In this document: piece after piece, positions 10,978 to 22,436 of the stretch
Layout of the letters: every line of letters starts with the position of its first letter
Numbering within the stretch: position 1 is the first letter of the stretch
NCBI GenBank assembly: GCA_025738555.1
Contig: JAOVFP010000002.1
Location: 434,001-498,000 of the forward strand
Direction of reading: 5' to 3'
Length of the DNA: 64,000 nucleotides
Source: Cyathus striatus
Taxonomy: Eukaryota; Basidiomycota; Agaricomycetes; Agaricales; Nidulariaceae
The notes under the pieces: model-generated
Told to the model about the DNA's origin: nothing
Seen by the model: only the letters and a program-made list of their open reading frames with translations
Database searches by the model: none
Translations under genes and position numbers: made by a program

Positions 10978-12847
10978 GGAGGATCTTGATGCGCCGATAA
11001 GTGATGTTGTGCTACCATATCATACTGACGAGTCTTCGGATAGTGACATTTCGAGCGACGAGGAGGAGAAGCCAAAGAAGAAGAAGACTACGAAGAAAGT
11101 GAAGTTCGAGCCGAATGTTACTGTGGTCCCTCCAGCACCAGTTGTCGAGCCCAAGGACCCAACCGCTATTGAAACACTAGCAAAACAAATGCAGGATTTA
11201 ACGCTAAGTCATGGTTTATTACAGAAATCGCTAGCTGATATGAACAAAGGTGCGTCTTCGTCTACTGGTCCTTCGCTGACCACCTTCCAGCCCAAGAAAT
11301 GCTACGTTTGTGACAAGACTACACATCGGCTAGGCATTCATAACTGTCCGGAGGTCCAGGTACTCATCGCGGAAGGATTGTGTAAGTATACGGCGGACGG
11401 CAAATTGGTCAAGACCGACGAGACTCCTCTGCCTCGAGCCTTTGGGGTGGAGGGTGGTATTGCTAGGTTATTACGTGAGGAGAAGAATGCGAGGCAGGAA
11501 GAGAAGGGGAAGGCACCCGAATCGCGAAGGGAACAGCCTCCTCACATGGTAGGATTCGCTGGCTTGCAGTTCGACAATATCGACGTTTTTCAAGATGACA
11601 TCTTTGGGGTTTCGACGGTGACAGCCTATGACTCACTTCCGGTGACACGCTCTCAGACCAAGGACGTTCGTTTTGATCCAAAGAAGAGGCCTGACAAGAA
11701 AGAAGAATCTACGACTACACCAGCAAAACGCAAGACTACTACGCCAGCTACTGCACCACCTGCACCTTACCCAGCTTCGACGCAGCCAGTACCATCTTCA
11801 TCAAATCCACCTGTTGCACAGCAGAATCCGACACCTATTGTTGTGAAACCACCGCCGGTTAATACTGAAGAAGGGTATAACACGAAGCAGAAGCAGAAAA
11901 AGCCTACTGCGCAGCAAAAGGAAGACAAGATGGACATCGATAAGGAGCCTCCCAAGGCGAAAGGTACTGGCTATCATCTGACATCTGATTTACAGGACTC
12001 GGTCAATAGCAGCGAGATACAGGATCGAATCTTGAATACGGTAATAACCTTACCTCTACGAGATATTCTGGGGGTGTCACCAGACCTTCAACGACGCTTC
12101 GCGAACCTAATGAAGACGAAACGTGTGTACGAAGTCAAGGCAGCGGAAGGGTCTCCAGACCAGGAAACGATAGCGCAAGTTTTCTCCGCGGAGACAACCT
12201 TTCCAGGATCGGAAGTCTGTCTCTCTTATGACGCTTCGACTGAGGACTTGGACGACATCCTTGCCCGTTATTCCTCTGCTGTAAGACTCCACCGAGAAGC
12301 TCGTCCTCTATACGCTATGCAAACTGGTCATTTCACCGCGTCTTTTGGTGGTCTCACTGCGATCTTTATGATCGACACCGGGTCTGAGCTTAATCTTGTG
12401 TCGAAGGACTTCTACGACCAGACCAACCTCCCCGCGGATATGGATGGTTCGCGATGGTCCCTCAAAGGCATCAATGGGGAACCTGTTCGTCTGGGAGGAT
12501 GTGTCCGCGATGCTCCCGTTGCGATTTCTGGTCACCAATTCGATCACCACTTCTTCATCTCGAGCGAAGGAGCAGGACGGTATGATATCATCCTAGGACA
12601 ACCTTGGCTAACGTGGTATAGTGCACAGATTTGTTACTCGCGGACCGGTTCGATGTCACTTAAAATTTGGGAAGGAGGAGAAGGGGATGTGCCTCGTGAA
12701 ATCTTCCAGATTAGGCCTACTGTTACGGTTCCCTTGTGCGCCCCAAACTCGGTGCGGAATGAGTCGACGCTCGTTCTCAAGAAGAAGTGCAACCACGAGG
12801 TTGAGGCTGACTGGGAAGAAATTGAAGCGGGATCGTCGGGAAACTAG
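10862..12847 (+). CDS. gag C-terminus, zinc knuckle and retropepsin (gag-pro frame)
   Basis: Continuous frame, +1 relative to the capsid frame, ending at TAG 12845. Counting from the Leu codon at 10958: an acidic then Lys-rich linker (1-60), a zinc-knuckle-like cluster C115-x2-C118-x4-H123-x6-C130 (spacing differs from the classic CX2CX4HX4C), a long Pro/Thr/Lys-rich linker (about 230-340), then an aspartic protease with DTGS at about 473-476 and DIILGQPWL near 565. Protease in the gag frame rather than the RT frame means most protease would be made without frameshifting. The last sense codons overlap the slippery heptamer at 12838-12844. Confidence 0.9.
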   Translation, partial: EYLTTFDHVSRRSYLKNTESRLTSSIENTFELLQAEFDEEDLDAPISDVVLPYHTDESSDSDISSDEEEKPKKKKTTKKVKFEPNVTVVPPAPVVEPKDPTAIETLAKQMQDLTLSHGLLQKSLADMNKGASSSTGPSLTTFQPKKCYVCDKTTHRLGIHNCPEVQVLIAEGLCKYTADGKLVKTDETPLPRAFGVEGGIARLLREEKNARQEEKGKAPESRREQPPHMVGFAGLQFDNIDVFQDDIFGVSTVTAYDSLPVTRSQTKDVRFDPKKRPDKKEESTTTPAKRKTTTPATAPPAPYPASTQPVPSSSNPPVAQQNPTPIVVKPPPVNTEEGYNTKQKQKKPTAQQKEDKMDIDKEPPKAKGTGYHLTSDLQDSVNSSEIQDRILNTVITLPLRDILGVSPDLQRRFANLMKTKRVYEVKAAEGSPDQETIAQVFSAETTFPGSEVCLSYDASTEDLDDILARYSSAVRLHREARPLYAMQTGHFTASFGGLTAIFMIDTGSELNLVSKDFYDQTNLPADMDGSRWSLKGINGEPVRLGGCVRDAPVAISGHQFDHHFFISSEGAGRYDIILGQPWLTWYSAQICYSRTGSMSLKIWEGGEGDVPREIFQIRPTVTVPLCAPNSVRNESTLVLKKKCNHEVEADWEEIEAGSSGN

Positions 12848-12905
12848 GCATGGGCACGCGCCCAAGACCTGTTACACAGGGCGTGTCCATTCCTACACTT
12901 GGGCG
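12838..12905 (+). promoter_or_regulatory. Putative -1 ribosomal frameshift signal (slippery site and pseudoknot)
   Basis: G-GGA-AAC at 12838-12844 is in the correct X-XXY-YYZ phase in the gag-pro frame and abuts its TAG stop. A -1 slip places ribosomes in the pol frame, which is open from 12826. After a 7-nt spacer, GGGCACG (12852-12858) can pair with CGTGTCC (12882-12888, one G-U). CCCAAG (12861-12866), in the loop, can pair with CTTGGG (12898-12903), giving an H-type pseudoknot. Slippery site, stop, spacer and structure are the standard retroviral arrangement. Not experimentally shown here. Confidence 0.75.
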
Positions 12906-15900
12906 ATCTTTGCAATGTCTTCTTGGGGATTATGATACCGATTCGTTTTCTGATTCTTTATTTTATTCTTATCCAGTTGAAACTTACGACAAAACTCTTA
13001 GGGCTGCTGCATATGCAACACCTATCACTGCTCGACCTTTTTTGACTTCTTGGACTCAACGTGCGCTGACAGAAGAAACGAAAACTACCCGCTTAGCTAG
13101 GAAGAAGTACAAGCCAGTTGACCGAAAAGTTAGACCGGTTCCGACCTATATGCCTGACCCAGTGGGACAAGTTTTCACAAAAATAGAAATTCCGACACTA
13201 AGCCCCCTTCCTCTTGATCCTCCTCTTTTATCTTCTTTCTTGCCAACTTCTCGTTTAACTTACGAACGCTTTCATCACATTTTAGGTTCAGTGCCCGAGG
13301 GCTTCTTGACTCCAAGAGAACTAGATCTCTTAGGATATGTGCTTGATACCAGACAGCAAGCACTCGCTTTTTCGGATGAAGAAAGAGGTACGTTTTCGCA
13401 AAAATATTATCCTGACTATGAGATTCCGGTTATAGAACATACTCCTTGGGTGCAAGCACCCATTCGAATCCCCAAGGCTATTGAGGAGGACGTTCGACGA
13501 CTATTACGCAGTCAGATTAATGCTGGGAAGTTTGAAGTTTCGACTGCGTCGTACCGCTCTCGCATGTTTGTTGTCAAAAAGAAGCCTCTACTCCTACGTG
13601 CTGTTGCTTCTGGAGAACCTAAACAGGACCAACCCCCTGGCTTGCGAGTAATTCAAGACGTTCAGGAACTTAACAAGGTTACGGTTCGAGATTCGGCTTT
13701 GCCTCCGAGGGTTGAAGACTTTGCTGAGTCGTTTGTGGGGAGAACGATTTACGGGCTGATTGATTTGCTTTCAGGATATGATGGGCGACGTCTAGCTGTG
13801 ATATCGAGACCTCTGACCACTTTTAGTTGTATGGAGGGACCATTGCGTGCGGGTACGCTTCCTCAAGGTGGATGTAACTCGGTCTCGGAGTTCCAGAAGT
13901 GCACTACACACATGCTTCGCGAGGAGATCCCGGACAATGGGAACGTGTTTATCGATGATACTGGGGTGATGGGACCTTTTTCTCACTACGATGGCGAGGA
14001 AGTTGCACCGAATATAAGGCGCTTCGTTTATGAATTCGCTACCACCTTGGACCGTTTCTTTGCTAGGTTCATAGAGGCTGGAATTACGGCATCGGGGTAC
14101 AAGCTCATCCTAGCGACACCAAGCATGAAGATTGTTGGCACCATCGTTTCACACCGTGGATGGGAGCTTGAGCATGGGCTAGTATCTAAGGTGTTAAACT
14201 GGGGACCGCTCGAGAACGTTACTGATGTTCGTTCGTTCTTGGGGACTGCTGGTGTGGGACGAAAATGGATCAAGGGATTTTCGATTATAGCAAGGCCGCT
14301 CACTATTCTTCTTAGGTCGGACCAGCCTTTCATATTTGGGGATGAAGCTCAATATGCGAAAGAGACTTTACAAAAGAGGATTTCTTCTGCCCCTGTTCTT
14401 ATTCGTTTGGAGTACGACTTAGCTAAACAATTTTCTCCTCTAGACATTTTACCGCGCCCCTCAGAAGTGGGATTGGTTGTCTTTGCTGTCGACGCGTGTC
14501 AAGCAGGTGCCGGCTGGGCTATCTACCAGCTAAGAGAAGATGGTCGCCATCCAGTACTTTTCGGGTCGTGCACATATAATCCGGTCGAAAGTCGGTACTC
14601 ACAGCCTGTTCGTGAACTCTATGGGGCTTTCCGCGGTGTAAAAGACACTCGTCACCGTCTTTGGGGAATTCATTTTCGGATGGAAGTTGATGCAAAGTTC
14701 CTACAACAAATGATATCTCAGCCGGATTTGCCTAATGCCCAACTGACGCGTTGGGTTACTTTTCTCTTACTATTTGATTTCCAGGTAGTTCACGTGCCTG
14801 CAGACAAGCATGTTGTACCCGATGGACTTTCAAGACGTAAGCATACAGATGAAGACTCAGAGGACGAAGACCCGGAAGCCTATCTTGACCGCATGCTAGC
14901 GCCAGTTGATGCTCAGACTTTCCGTTTACAGCTTGAAGAACTCCGTTACCGCCAACGGCCCATTCTCCAAGTACCTTTTGCCGATTTCATAACTCAAACT
15001 AATGCCATTTCTATATCCTTCTTAGGTACTCGGGACATCGGTACTATTGGAGGATCAGCGCCATGTGTTAAGGACTTTGCCCGCGAGAGCCAGCGCGAGA
15101 ATTCACTCCCTACTTTTACTTCGTTACGCTTCACGGATGAACAAGGGTATCAAGGACAGGAGTTTTCGACCCGAAAAGTTGCTCATGAACAGATTGAAAC
15201 GTTTGGGCTAGGAGACGAGGAAATCGAACTGGAGTTTTCCACCTTCACTTCTTACGTTCCGTTAGACTTGGACTCTGACGAAAATTCACAGGCTCCATAT
15301 TATCTTTCGTGTGCTACGCATCGCTTTGGTGTGCATGACCGAGATGCCTCAGCAGAGGAATGGCAAGAGTACAAGAACTACTTGCTGAATGGTATGATTC
15401 CTACAAGGTTTCTCGCTGATGAAGCTGCCAAGAAAAGGTTTATTCAACGTACCAAGCCGTTCTTTGTGTTCAATGATTCGCTTTGGAAGCTAGGCAGGGC
15501 AGGTATGAACCCTAGGCTGGTGGTAACTGATTTAGATAGGCGCGTTGAACTTGTGGCACAAGCGCACAATGAAGTGGGCCACCGGGGACGTGACTCAACT
15601 TACCGGCTACTTGTGGAACACTATTATTGGCCCAACCTTTACAACCAGGTCGCATACTTTGTTCGGTCATGTTATATCTGTCAATTACGCTCTCGGAAGA
15701 AACCCATTATTCCCTATTCACCTACTTGGCATACTGCTATCCTACGCCGTTTCGACTTGGACACGATACATATGGAGCGAGGCCATGGAGGCATGCACTT
15801 TCTCTTACAAGCTATCGAACCTTCGATTGGTTAGCCGGAAGCTCGAGCTGCACGCAAAAACGATAGCAAAACATGGGCCAAATTTATCTACGAAGATATC

Positions 15901-16947
15901 ATTTGCCGCTATTCATGTATTCCTCTCTTCGTTATGGATGGGGGATCCGAGTTCAAAGGCGCTGTTGATATTCTCTTCCAACAATATGGCATCAAAGTTA
16001 TTCTCTCGAGTCCTTATCACCCAGAAGGCAATGCAACCGCTGAGCATGCTCATCAAACTCTTGTCAACTCGCTTCTTCGCTCGGTCGGAAAGGAAAGTGC
16101 AAAATGGCCGCTTATGATTCCCTCGACTCTCCTAGCGATGCGTAGTACAGCCTCGAAGATGACGGGCTATTCTCCCTTTTACATGTTATACGGCAAGCAT
16201 CCCTTTTTCTCATTCGACATTGCTGACCAGACCTGGGAACTCCAATGGCCCGAGGTTAGGACTACTGAAGACCTGATAGCTCTTCGAGCTCGACAAATAG
16301 CTCGTCGAGATAAGATGGAAGTCAAGGCTCTCCAGAAGCAACGTGAAGAACGACAGAAAGCTATTGACAACTTTAATCGAAAATACGCTAAGTTCTTTTC
16401 TTCGCATGATTTTGAGGAAGGTACTTGGGTACTGGTTTATGAGTCGTGGTTGGATACTCAGTTGGGAAACAAGGGAGCGTTGCGATGGACTGGGCCATAT
16501 ATCATTCATAAGAAGCTCAATGACACCACTTACAGATTGCGAGAGCTTGATGGGGTTGTTCGGCGAGAGTCAGTGTCCGCTCATCGTATTAAAATATTCT
16601 ATTACAGGGAGGACAATCAAACAATTAAGTCTGTTTCACCTGCTTTGTACAGTGTCTACCAGGCTGCTACGACTTCCTCTGATGCCTCGACGCTGCTTTC
16701 CCATCTTAACAATGTCAATGAACCACCGTACCACCCCTCCGTTGTTTTGTCTAACCGAACCACTGTTGTCAACCCTGACCTCAATACCACGTTAGACTTC
16801 AAAGTGATCAAGCGACCGTTTTCTTCTCCCACTTTACAAGATCTCCTCGACTATCCACAAGATATTCGCATTTTCGACACACTCTCCTCAAAGTTATGTC
16901 CGCTCGGCTCACTTTACATTCCTGGATTGTTTTCTTGGGCTCGTTAG
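12850..16947 (+). CDS. pol: reverse transcriptase, RNase H, integrase (one in-frame TAG at 15832)
   Basis: Frame 12850-16947, probably entered by -1 frameshifting upstream. RT: first catalytic Asp in LIDLLSGYDGRRL (about residue 305), LPQGG, and FIDD (Asp 369-370). RNase H: AVDACQAG (Asp 548), SRYSQPVRELYGAF, MEVDA and the HVPADK...DGLS end. Integrase: HX3H...CX2C zinc domain (His906 onward), then a DDE core with Asp in LDTIHM (15760), Asp in VMDGGSEF (15937) and Glu in PEGNATAEH (16042). The C-terminal WTGPYII...TYRLRELDG segment is a GPY/F-type module. A TAG at 15832-15834 lies between the first two integrase Asp residues; the frame continues on both sides, so this is a point nonsense change, probably from a Trp codon (G to A). 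Unless read through, no complete integrase is made. Confidence 0.93.
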
Positions 16948-17042
16948 CTCGCTAAGCTCACATTTTGTTCCATAATTATTTTTTTAATTGCTGAATTTTA
17001 CTTAATGTAGTGACGAGGGCGCCACTCTATGTTTCCCCTGGT

Positions 17043-18036
17043 TGTGGCCGAAATTCTCGACGTACTCACGAATATCGGCCGTAGCTGGATCCGATGAGAG
17101 AAGCCTTCTCCGGGCCCACTAAATTCGAGATGGAGAAGGATAGCTGGAGAGCGCTTACTGATTGTTTTTCTTGCTAGATCTTGCCAAACGCCCAAATTGG
17201 GGTTGCTTGAGGGAAGAAGCGCGTTGGCGCGAGTTTCAAGGGAGCTGTCTGGCTCCTGTCAATGGCTTTCGATCGAGAAGGATACCGGTATGGGGTCAGA
17301 AGTAGCTAGCCAATAGTGGCTTTGTTTTTCTTTTTTTTCCGCTTTTATTTGATTTTACTTACTTTTTTTCGTTACTTAATTAAGGGTGTTAGGATTTGCT
17401 GGAGTAGGAAGGTTGGGCTAGGTGTTTTTTTTTGGAGCTGCGACGGAGGCGCTAGGGGACCGCTCTGTGCAGGGGGACCAGATGCGAATTGCAAATAGTC
17501 CTTAAGCCCTCGGGACTGCGCCCGAAATCACCAAGTCCGGCTTTCCTGTTTTGGTAAATTTTCGACATCTCTTTTTCTTATTGCTTGACAAGGACTCTTA
17601 GACACGACGTAGAGTAGTGTAGCTAGAGAATTGGGGTCTGTGACGCAAGAGAACGCGTTGCACAGACCAGCTTTCATTTGTACATAAACCCACTCCCCTC
17701 AGAGGGAGAAATCCATCTTCTGTTCACTCGGTATTTTCTGCGAGACCGTGCTTTGAGCTCAGATCAACTCCTGGTTTTATTCCCTTTGTTCTGTGTGCTT
17801 TGTACTCTACTAGCTAAGTCGCATCTTCATTCGTCCTCTTCCCTTTCCCTCCGTATTCCGCTCCCGCGACGTCCAAACGCGTCGCATTTGTTTCCGCGCG
17901 TGGATTACATAATCCGTTGAACGCGTCACTCACGTGGTCTAACGGACCGCATCTCGCTTGCCAGAGCTTCGTTTACTCGTACACTAACGCACAGGCTCCC
18001 GCCAACGGACTCCCGTGTCTCCTCCCCCCTTCCACA
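17043..18036 (+). repeat. 3' LTR (994 bp)
   Basis: Near-identical to 8995-9989. The bases just upstream (17011-17042) are not a clean polypurine tract; GACGAGGGCG at 17012 is the only purine-rich candidate and lies about 20 nt from the LTR. Confidence 0.97.
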
Positions 18037-19094
18037 CCTGTTATGAAAGGACTGGCAAAGAAATATAAACCTATTGCTGATTCTAATCAGTGGTTTTATG
18101 TTGTTGATAGTGACAGCCCACATTGGCATCTTTTGGGTAACTTTGAATGTGCTATTGAGGAAAATGAGGAATTTACATGGATTCAGCAAGGAAATTATGT
18201 TTTACATGTATTATGTGTAAGTGATATTTTTATGTATTTTTACAGCTCCAAACTCAACTATACAAATAGTCTTCTTTTTGTCCTTCAGGTCAAGAAGAGT
18301 CTATACCAATTACATTGCAGTCTCGCTCTGCATCTCTTTCCACTTGCAATCAATCTGTATCAATGGCTCCATCTGCTGTAACAGAAGCTGCTGCTGAGTC
18401 TCAAGTCATTGCTGCCCGTCTTGGTGTCCATGCAGATGAACCTAGCTGCACATTTGAGGATGGAATTAGAGGCCAATATAAGATGTACATGCTGGCTCTT
18501 GGGTATCTGGATATATATAACTCAATGGCAAGGAACAACCAATGGCAAGGGAAACCACCAAGAAAGAAGGAAATCATTGACATTTTCCTGTCCTATTCAT
18601 ACTTTCAGTCTAATCACTCAAAGCTTTTTACAAAGCTATCAGATTATCCTCTTTTAAGGGAATGGATGGAGGGAAAAGATGATGCTCCATCTGACCTGGA
18701 AGCATGGGGATATGAGAAGTCCCAAAAATATACATTTGAGGACCTTAAGACATTTTATAACAATGGAGGGACACTTGATCCTGACAGAGCAGTAAGAAAG
18801 AAAGTGAAGGGAAAGGGAAAGGGAAAGGGAAAAGTTAAAAGTAAACAGGAGGAGTCAGATGATGAGGAGTCAGATGATGATGATGGTGATGATGATGATG
18901 AGAATGAGGATGATGATGATGATGAGGAGGAGGAGGAGGAGGAAATGGAAAAGAATAAGAATAAGAATATAAGAGAAAGGACAAGCAAATGGAGAAAGGG
19001 AAGGGTAAAGGGAAGGGTAAAGGTAAAGGAAAGGATAAGGAAGTTAAGAAGGCTTCTAAGAAGAAAGCTAAAGAGTAAGCTGATTTTATTTTGA
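18037..19094 (+). pseudogene. ORF-A of element copy 2, 3' part
   Basis: Resumes exon 3 in frame after the retrotransposon (PVMKGLAKKYK, then WHLLGNFECAIEENEEF). A 74-nt intron at 18215-18288 (GTGTAAGT...CTTCAG) keeps the frame. The next exon has a conserved block (DGIRGQYKMYMLAL, KKEIIDIF, DDAPSDLEAWGYE) shared with copy 1, then KGKGKGKGK and an Asp/Glu tract (about 18860-18950). Past the acidic tract two frames stay open: this one stops at 19094, while the -1 frame gives a Gly-Lys repeat and stops at 19078, so an indel in the AAT/AAG repeat near 18960 is likely. Domain identity unknown. Confidence 0.72.
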
Positions 19095-19356
19095 ATGAAT
19101 TTTTTTCTCATTTTTAAAATGTAGTATAAAATTTGAGATCTTTGTATTCTGTCACATATGCCAAATTCTTATGCATCTATCCCTGCAAAAAAAATGTGTC
19201 TTGTATAGTTTTGTAACTGGATGTTCCACTCTAATGGAATTTGTTCTTATTTTTACAACACTTTGGAGATCTAAAGATTGGATGAATTTTAAGAACCCAA
19301 CTATAAATTTGCACATATGGATTATTTTAATAATGTTGCCAAGAGTATCAGCAAAC

Positions 19357-21579
19357 ATGCAGCCCTTTCCTGATATATCATTTAAAACTTTTAGCAAATT
19401 TATCAATAATAATTATAGTTCAGAAATCTCCTTATCAACAGCCTTAGTAATACTATTTACAGTTAAACACAACTGTGACTTATTGAGTCTTCATGCATGG
19501 CAACACAATCCTAGATATCCTCAGGAGAATAATGTACAAATGACTGCTTGGATGTTTACCTTATCTCAAGCTTTACAAGAACAACTTGGGGAGAGATGTA
19601 ATAAATTTTTTAAAGGTGAACCTGGTGACCAAGCAGATACTACTTTGGCACTGAGCTTGGATAAATTAATGAAGACTCTAAAGCTTAATCCATGTGAATC
19701 ATCTGGCAAATTTAAAGGAAACTTAAAGTCAGTATCTCATAAAGAGATTTCACCATCATTTGTTATTTGTCCTGTAACTACTGTATGTCAAACAAATACA
19801 TGCCCCCCATTAGCATTGCACTTATCAACAAGTATAAGAGATATTCCTTGAGTTACTTTAATTCAGGGTACTGAAACAATAAAAAATGTTCAAGTACTTA
19901 CAGGAATCTGCAATAAATGTAAAACACAATACTCAGCTGATAGAGAGAAAGTTTCAATTCCTAATAAAAAAAGTACTCAAGTTTACCTCAATTCTGCAAA
20001 GTATGTTAAAGTGGGACAGTCACTGTGGGTGGACAGAATATTTTCAAATGCAGCTGTCAATGCAATCTATAGCTTTCATGCATCAGCTGCTGCTTATACT
20101 CAATTTTGGAATAATAGCTTTTATGATGAACAAAGCATCACCCGCAGACATATTTGGCAGGCATTCATTCAAGAAACTGTTAGAGCCTTAGCTGCTGTGC
20201 AAGGCATAAATTTGGAAGTTGAAGATGGACTTTCAATTGATAATCTTACACATGAAGCTGATTCTTTACTTGGTGATAATGGAATCATTCAATCTGCTGA
20301 TAAGCACACTTATGCTGAGTGTACACATGTCTACCAAGACAGATCTAATGTAACATCAGAAGTTGACTCTGCTGGTGTAGTAGGAATTGATGAAAACAGA
20401 TCAGTTCCTGATCTTGTACAATCAGAAAGTACCCAGGAATATATGAATTCTGTAAATGTACAAGCAGCAGTAGCAGATATGGAAAATAATGATTCTACAA
20501 TAAATGAGAATGAGTATGCACCTGTAAAAATGGTGGTACTGGATGGTATTATAATGGGCCCAACACACTGTGCATTTGAAGGGTGTACAAGTGAGTTGCA
20601 TAATGCATGTGGAGGTGTTTTTTGTGAAGTACATGAAGCCTTTTATGGTGCATGCTGTCATATTCAAGGTTGCACTAATATGAAAAAGCAAGGTACACAG
20701 GCTTGTAATGATCACCAAGCTGAGTGGACAAGATTTCAATCAACTTGCCATTCTTCTTATTAAGCTAGTGTAAGGAGAATGCTTCACTGCCCAGGAGAAC
20801 AGAATAAATGGAGTACAGTTAGACCAAGAAATTCTCAGCCACATGATGAACCACAACAATCATCAAATAGAAAAATAAAAAACTACTTTACTCCAGGCAA
20901 ATACTACTGTGTTGAGACAATATGTGCACCTTGTGGAGTGGTTATTGCCTGGACAAAATTTAAGGATGCTGAATCACCATACAATATCATGAAGTTCCTT
21001 GAGAAGGTATTCCCTACTGAAGAATCTAGGCCAGATTATGTATGTATTGATAAGGCATGCTTGGTTCTAAGATATCTTCTTCATGAAGATCAAAGAGAGC
21101 AGTGGAATACATGGAAAAAAACTACAAGGTTTAGTGTGGACAGCTATCATTACACAGGACACAGAGTATCAGATTATCTCTGCAGAATATTTTGTAATAC
21201 TGCACTATTAGATGGATCAGCTCCAAATCTGGTTATTACTGACTTTGATAAGAATGGACATCCATATTTGAAAAGAGCTTTTAATACACAGGTAAGAGCA
21301 TATATAATAATAATATAAGATGTTTTAATAACTACTTGCTAATAATAGGCGTGCGAACAGCTCAATGCTTGGCTTGGTGGCCTTGAATCCATTTTAAAAA
21401 AAATGGCACCACATAACTTTGACTGGTTTCTGCATGCCATGTTATTTTATAATAGCAAACATGTTATACAAAGGCAGGAAAGAAGAAAGAGACAGGAAGC
21501 TACTGATATTGAAGTGCAAGGTAATGTAGTAGATGATGATGATGAGGATAGTTTTCCAGCTGATGATATTGTTCTTTAA
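19357..21579 (+). pseudogene. ORF-B of element copy 2: CxC5/CxC6 transposase-like protein
   Basis: Single frame from ATG 19357 with two nonsense codons (TGA 19849, TAA 20761) and one 57-nt intron (21292-21348). Order: N-terminal helical region, a CxC5-like cluster (VICPVTTVC...TC, then GICNKCKTQYSADRE), a conserved YVKVGQSLWVDR...FHASAAAYTQFWN region, an acidic linker, then a CxC6-like cluster in two half-repeats (HCAFEGCTSE...VFCEVHE; CCHIQGCTN...CNDHQAEW). The C-terminal part has YYCVETICAPCG, VCIDKAC, VDSYHYTGHR and, after the intron, ACEQLNAWLGG; the conserved acidic residues are candidates for a DDE-type site. CxC5/CxC6 clusters are known companions of KDZ transposases in Agaricomycetes. 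It follows ORF-A by about 260 bp. Both stops are explained by single C-to-T changes (CGA, CAA), so the copy is probably recently dead. Confidence 0.8.
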
Positions 21580-21689
21580 AAAAATACATACATAGTTTTA
21601 CATTTTAGCCAACTATAGGTAGAAATGATTATGAATTAACAGTTTTTGTAGTGTTCATTGAGATTTTAAATAGGAAAATTAAGGTATTA

Positions 21690-21877
21690 AACAGATCTTA
21701 CAGATTCTGCATAAATCCACACAGAATCCATGCAGAATATGTATGGAATGTGCACAGAATTATCACCTATAATAATAAAAATAGCCACTATATAAATTCT
21801 GTATGGTATCTATACAGGTCTGTATGGGTCTGTACGGATCTGTGTGGATCCATACAGACTTCTTGGGGGAGTGTAAA
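21690..21877 (+). repeat. 3' subterminal word array and terminus of element copy 2
   Basis: Repeated CAGAATCC, CTGTATGG, GGATCTGTGTGGATCC and ATACAGAC words end in TTGGGGGAGTGTAA at 21864-21877. The ending matches the shared GGGGGAGTGTAA motif of other termini in the window, in right-end orientation. The exact last base is uncertain because the sequence beyond (ATTACTGG) matches the ACCTCC end only loosely. Confidence 0.5.
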
Positions 21878-22436
21878 TTACTGGTAATTTCGCATTATTT
21901 AGCTCAGTATTTAATATTTTCCCTTGAATCTTTTTGTAATATATGTTATATATTTTACTTTATACATTATGGTGTATCTTAGGTATTACAAGAAAGGTAA
22001 CCATATCAAAATGCGAAATAATTCAAATTTCCACTGTGGAATAATTAATACTTTTGTACAGTGAATCCTACAGTTATAATTTATGAAGTATATGTACTGT
22101 TGATTTGTTATAAATTTAAGGGAAAGTCCAATGAATGCATAATATGTGCATGGGAAAATGAAAGCTGAGGGTGGGGAACAATGAATTGATAGAATGATGA
22201 AGCATGAGAAGCTATAAGCAGCAGTGGGCAACACTAAAATATGTGGGAAATGTTGAGGGTGAGTATTTAGCAAAGGAAATACTGTGGGAATTTTTGAGAA
22301 GAGGGGCAGGCAGGGGACTGAATATAATTAGTGGAGGTGTGGGGAATGATGGGCAGGAAGGTTGTCAGGCAGAAAATTGATAAGTGGAGGCATGGGAGAC
22401 AATGAGCAGAGAGGTGTGGAGGAGATAACTCGAAGA
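21878..22436. other. AT-rich intergenic DNA, no gene seen
   Basis: Only short compositional frames. AATTTCGCATTATT (21886) and ATGCGAAATAATT (22012) form an imperfect inverted pair, function unknown. Confidence 0.5.

Larger units (their letters stand above)
8995..18036 (+). mobile_element. Ty3/gypsy LTR retrotransposon, full length (9042 bp), very young
   Basis: Flanked by near-identical LTRs (995 and 994 bp) and a 4-bp target duplication CCTG. Internal order is gag, zinc knuckle, retropepsin, reverse transcriptase, RNase H, integrase with a GPY/F-like C-terminal module and no chromodomain, the Ty3/gypsy order. It is visibly richer in CpG than its surroundings. It sits in exon 3 of the ORF-A gene of a CxC5/CxC6-type element. 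Two coding lesions are present: a +1 frame change in gag and an in-frame TAG in integrase. The gag-pro to pol junction is a -1 frame change with a canonical slippery site. Confidence 0.97.
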
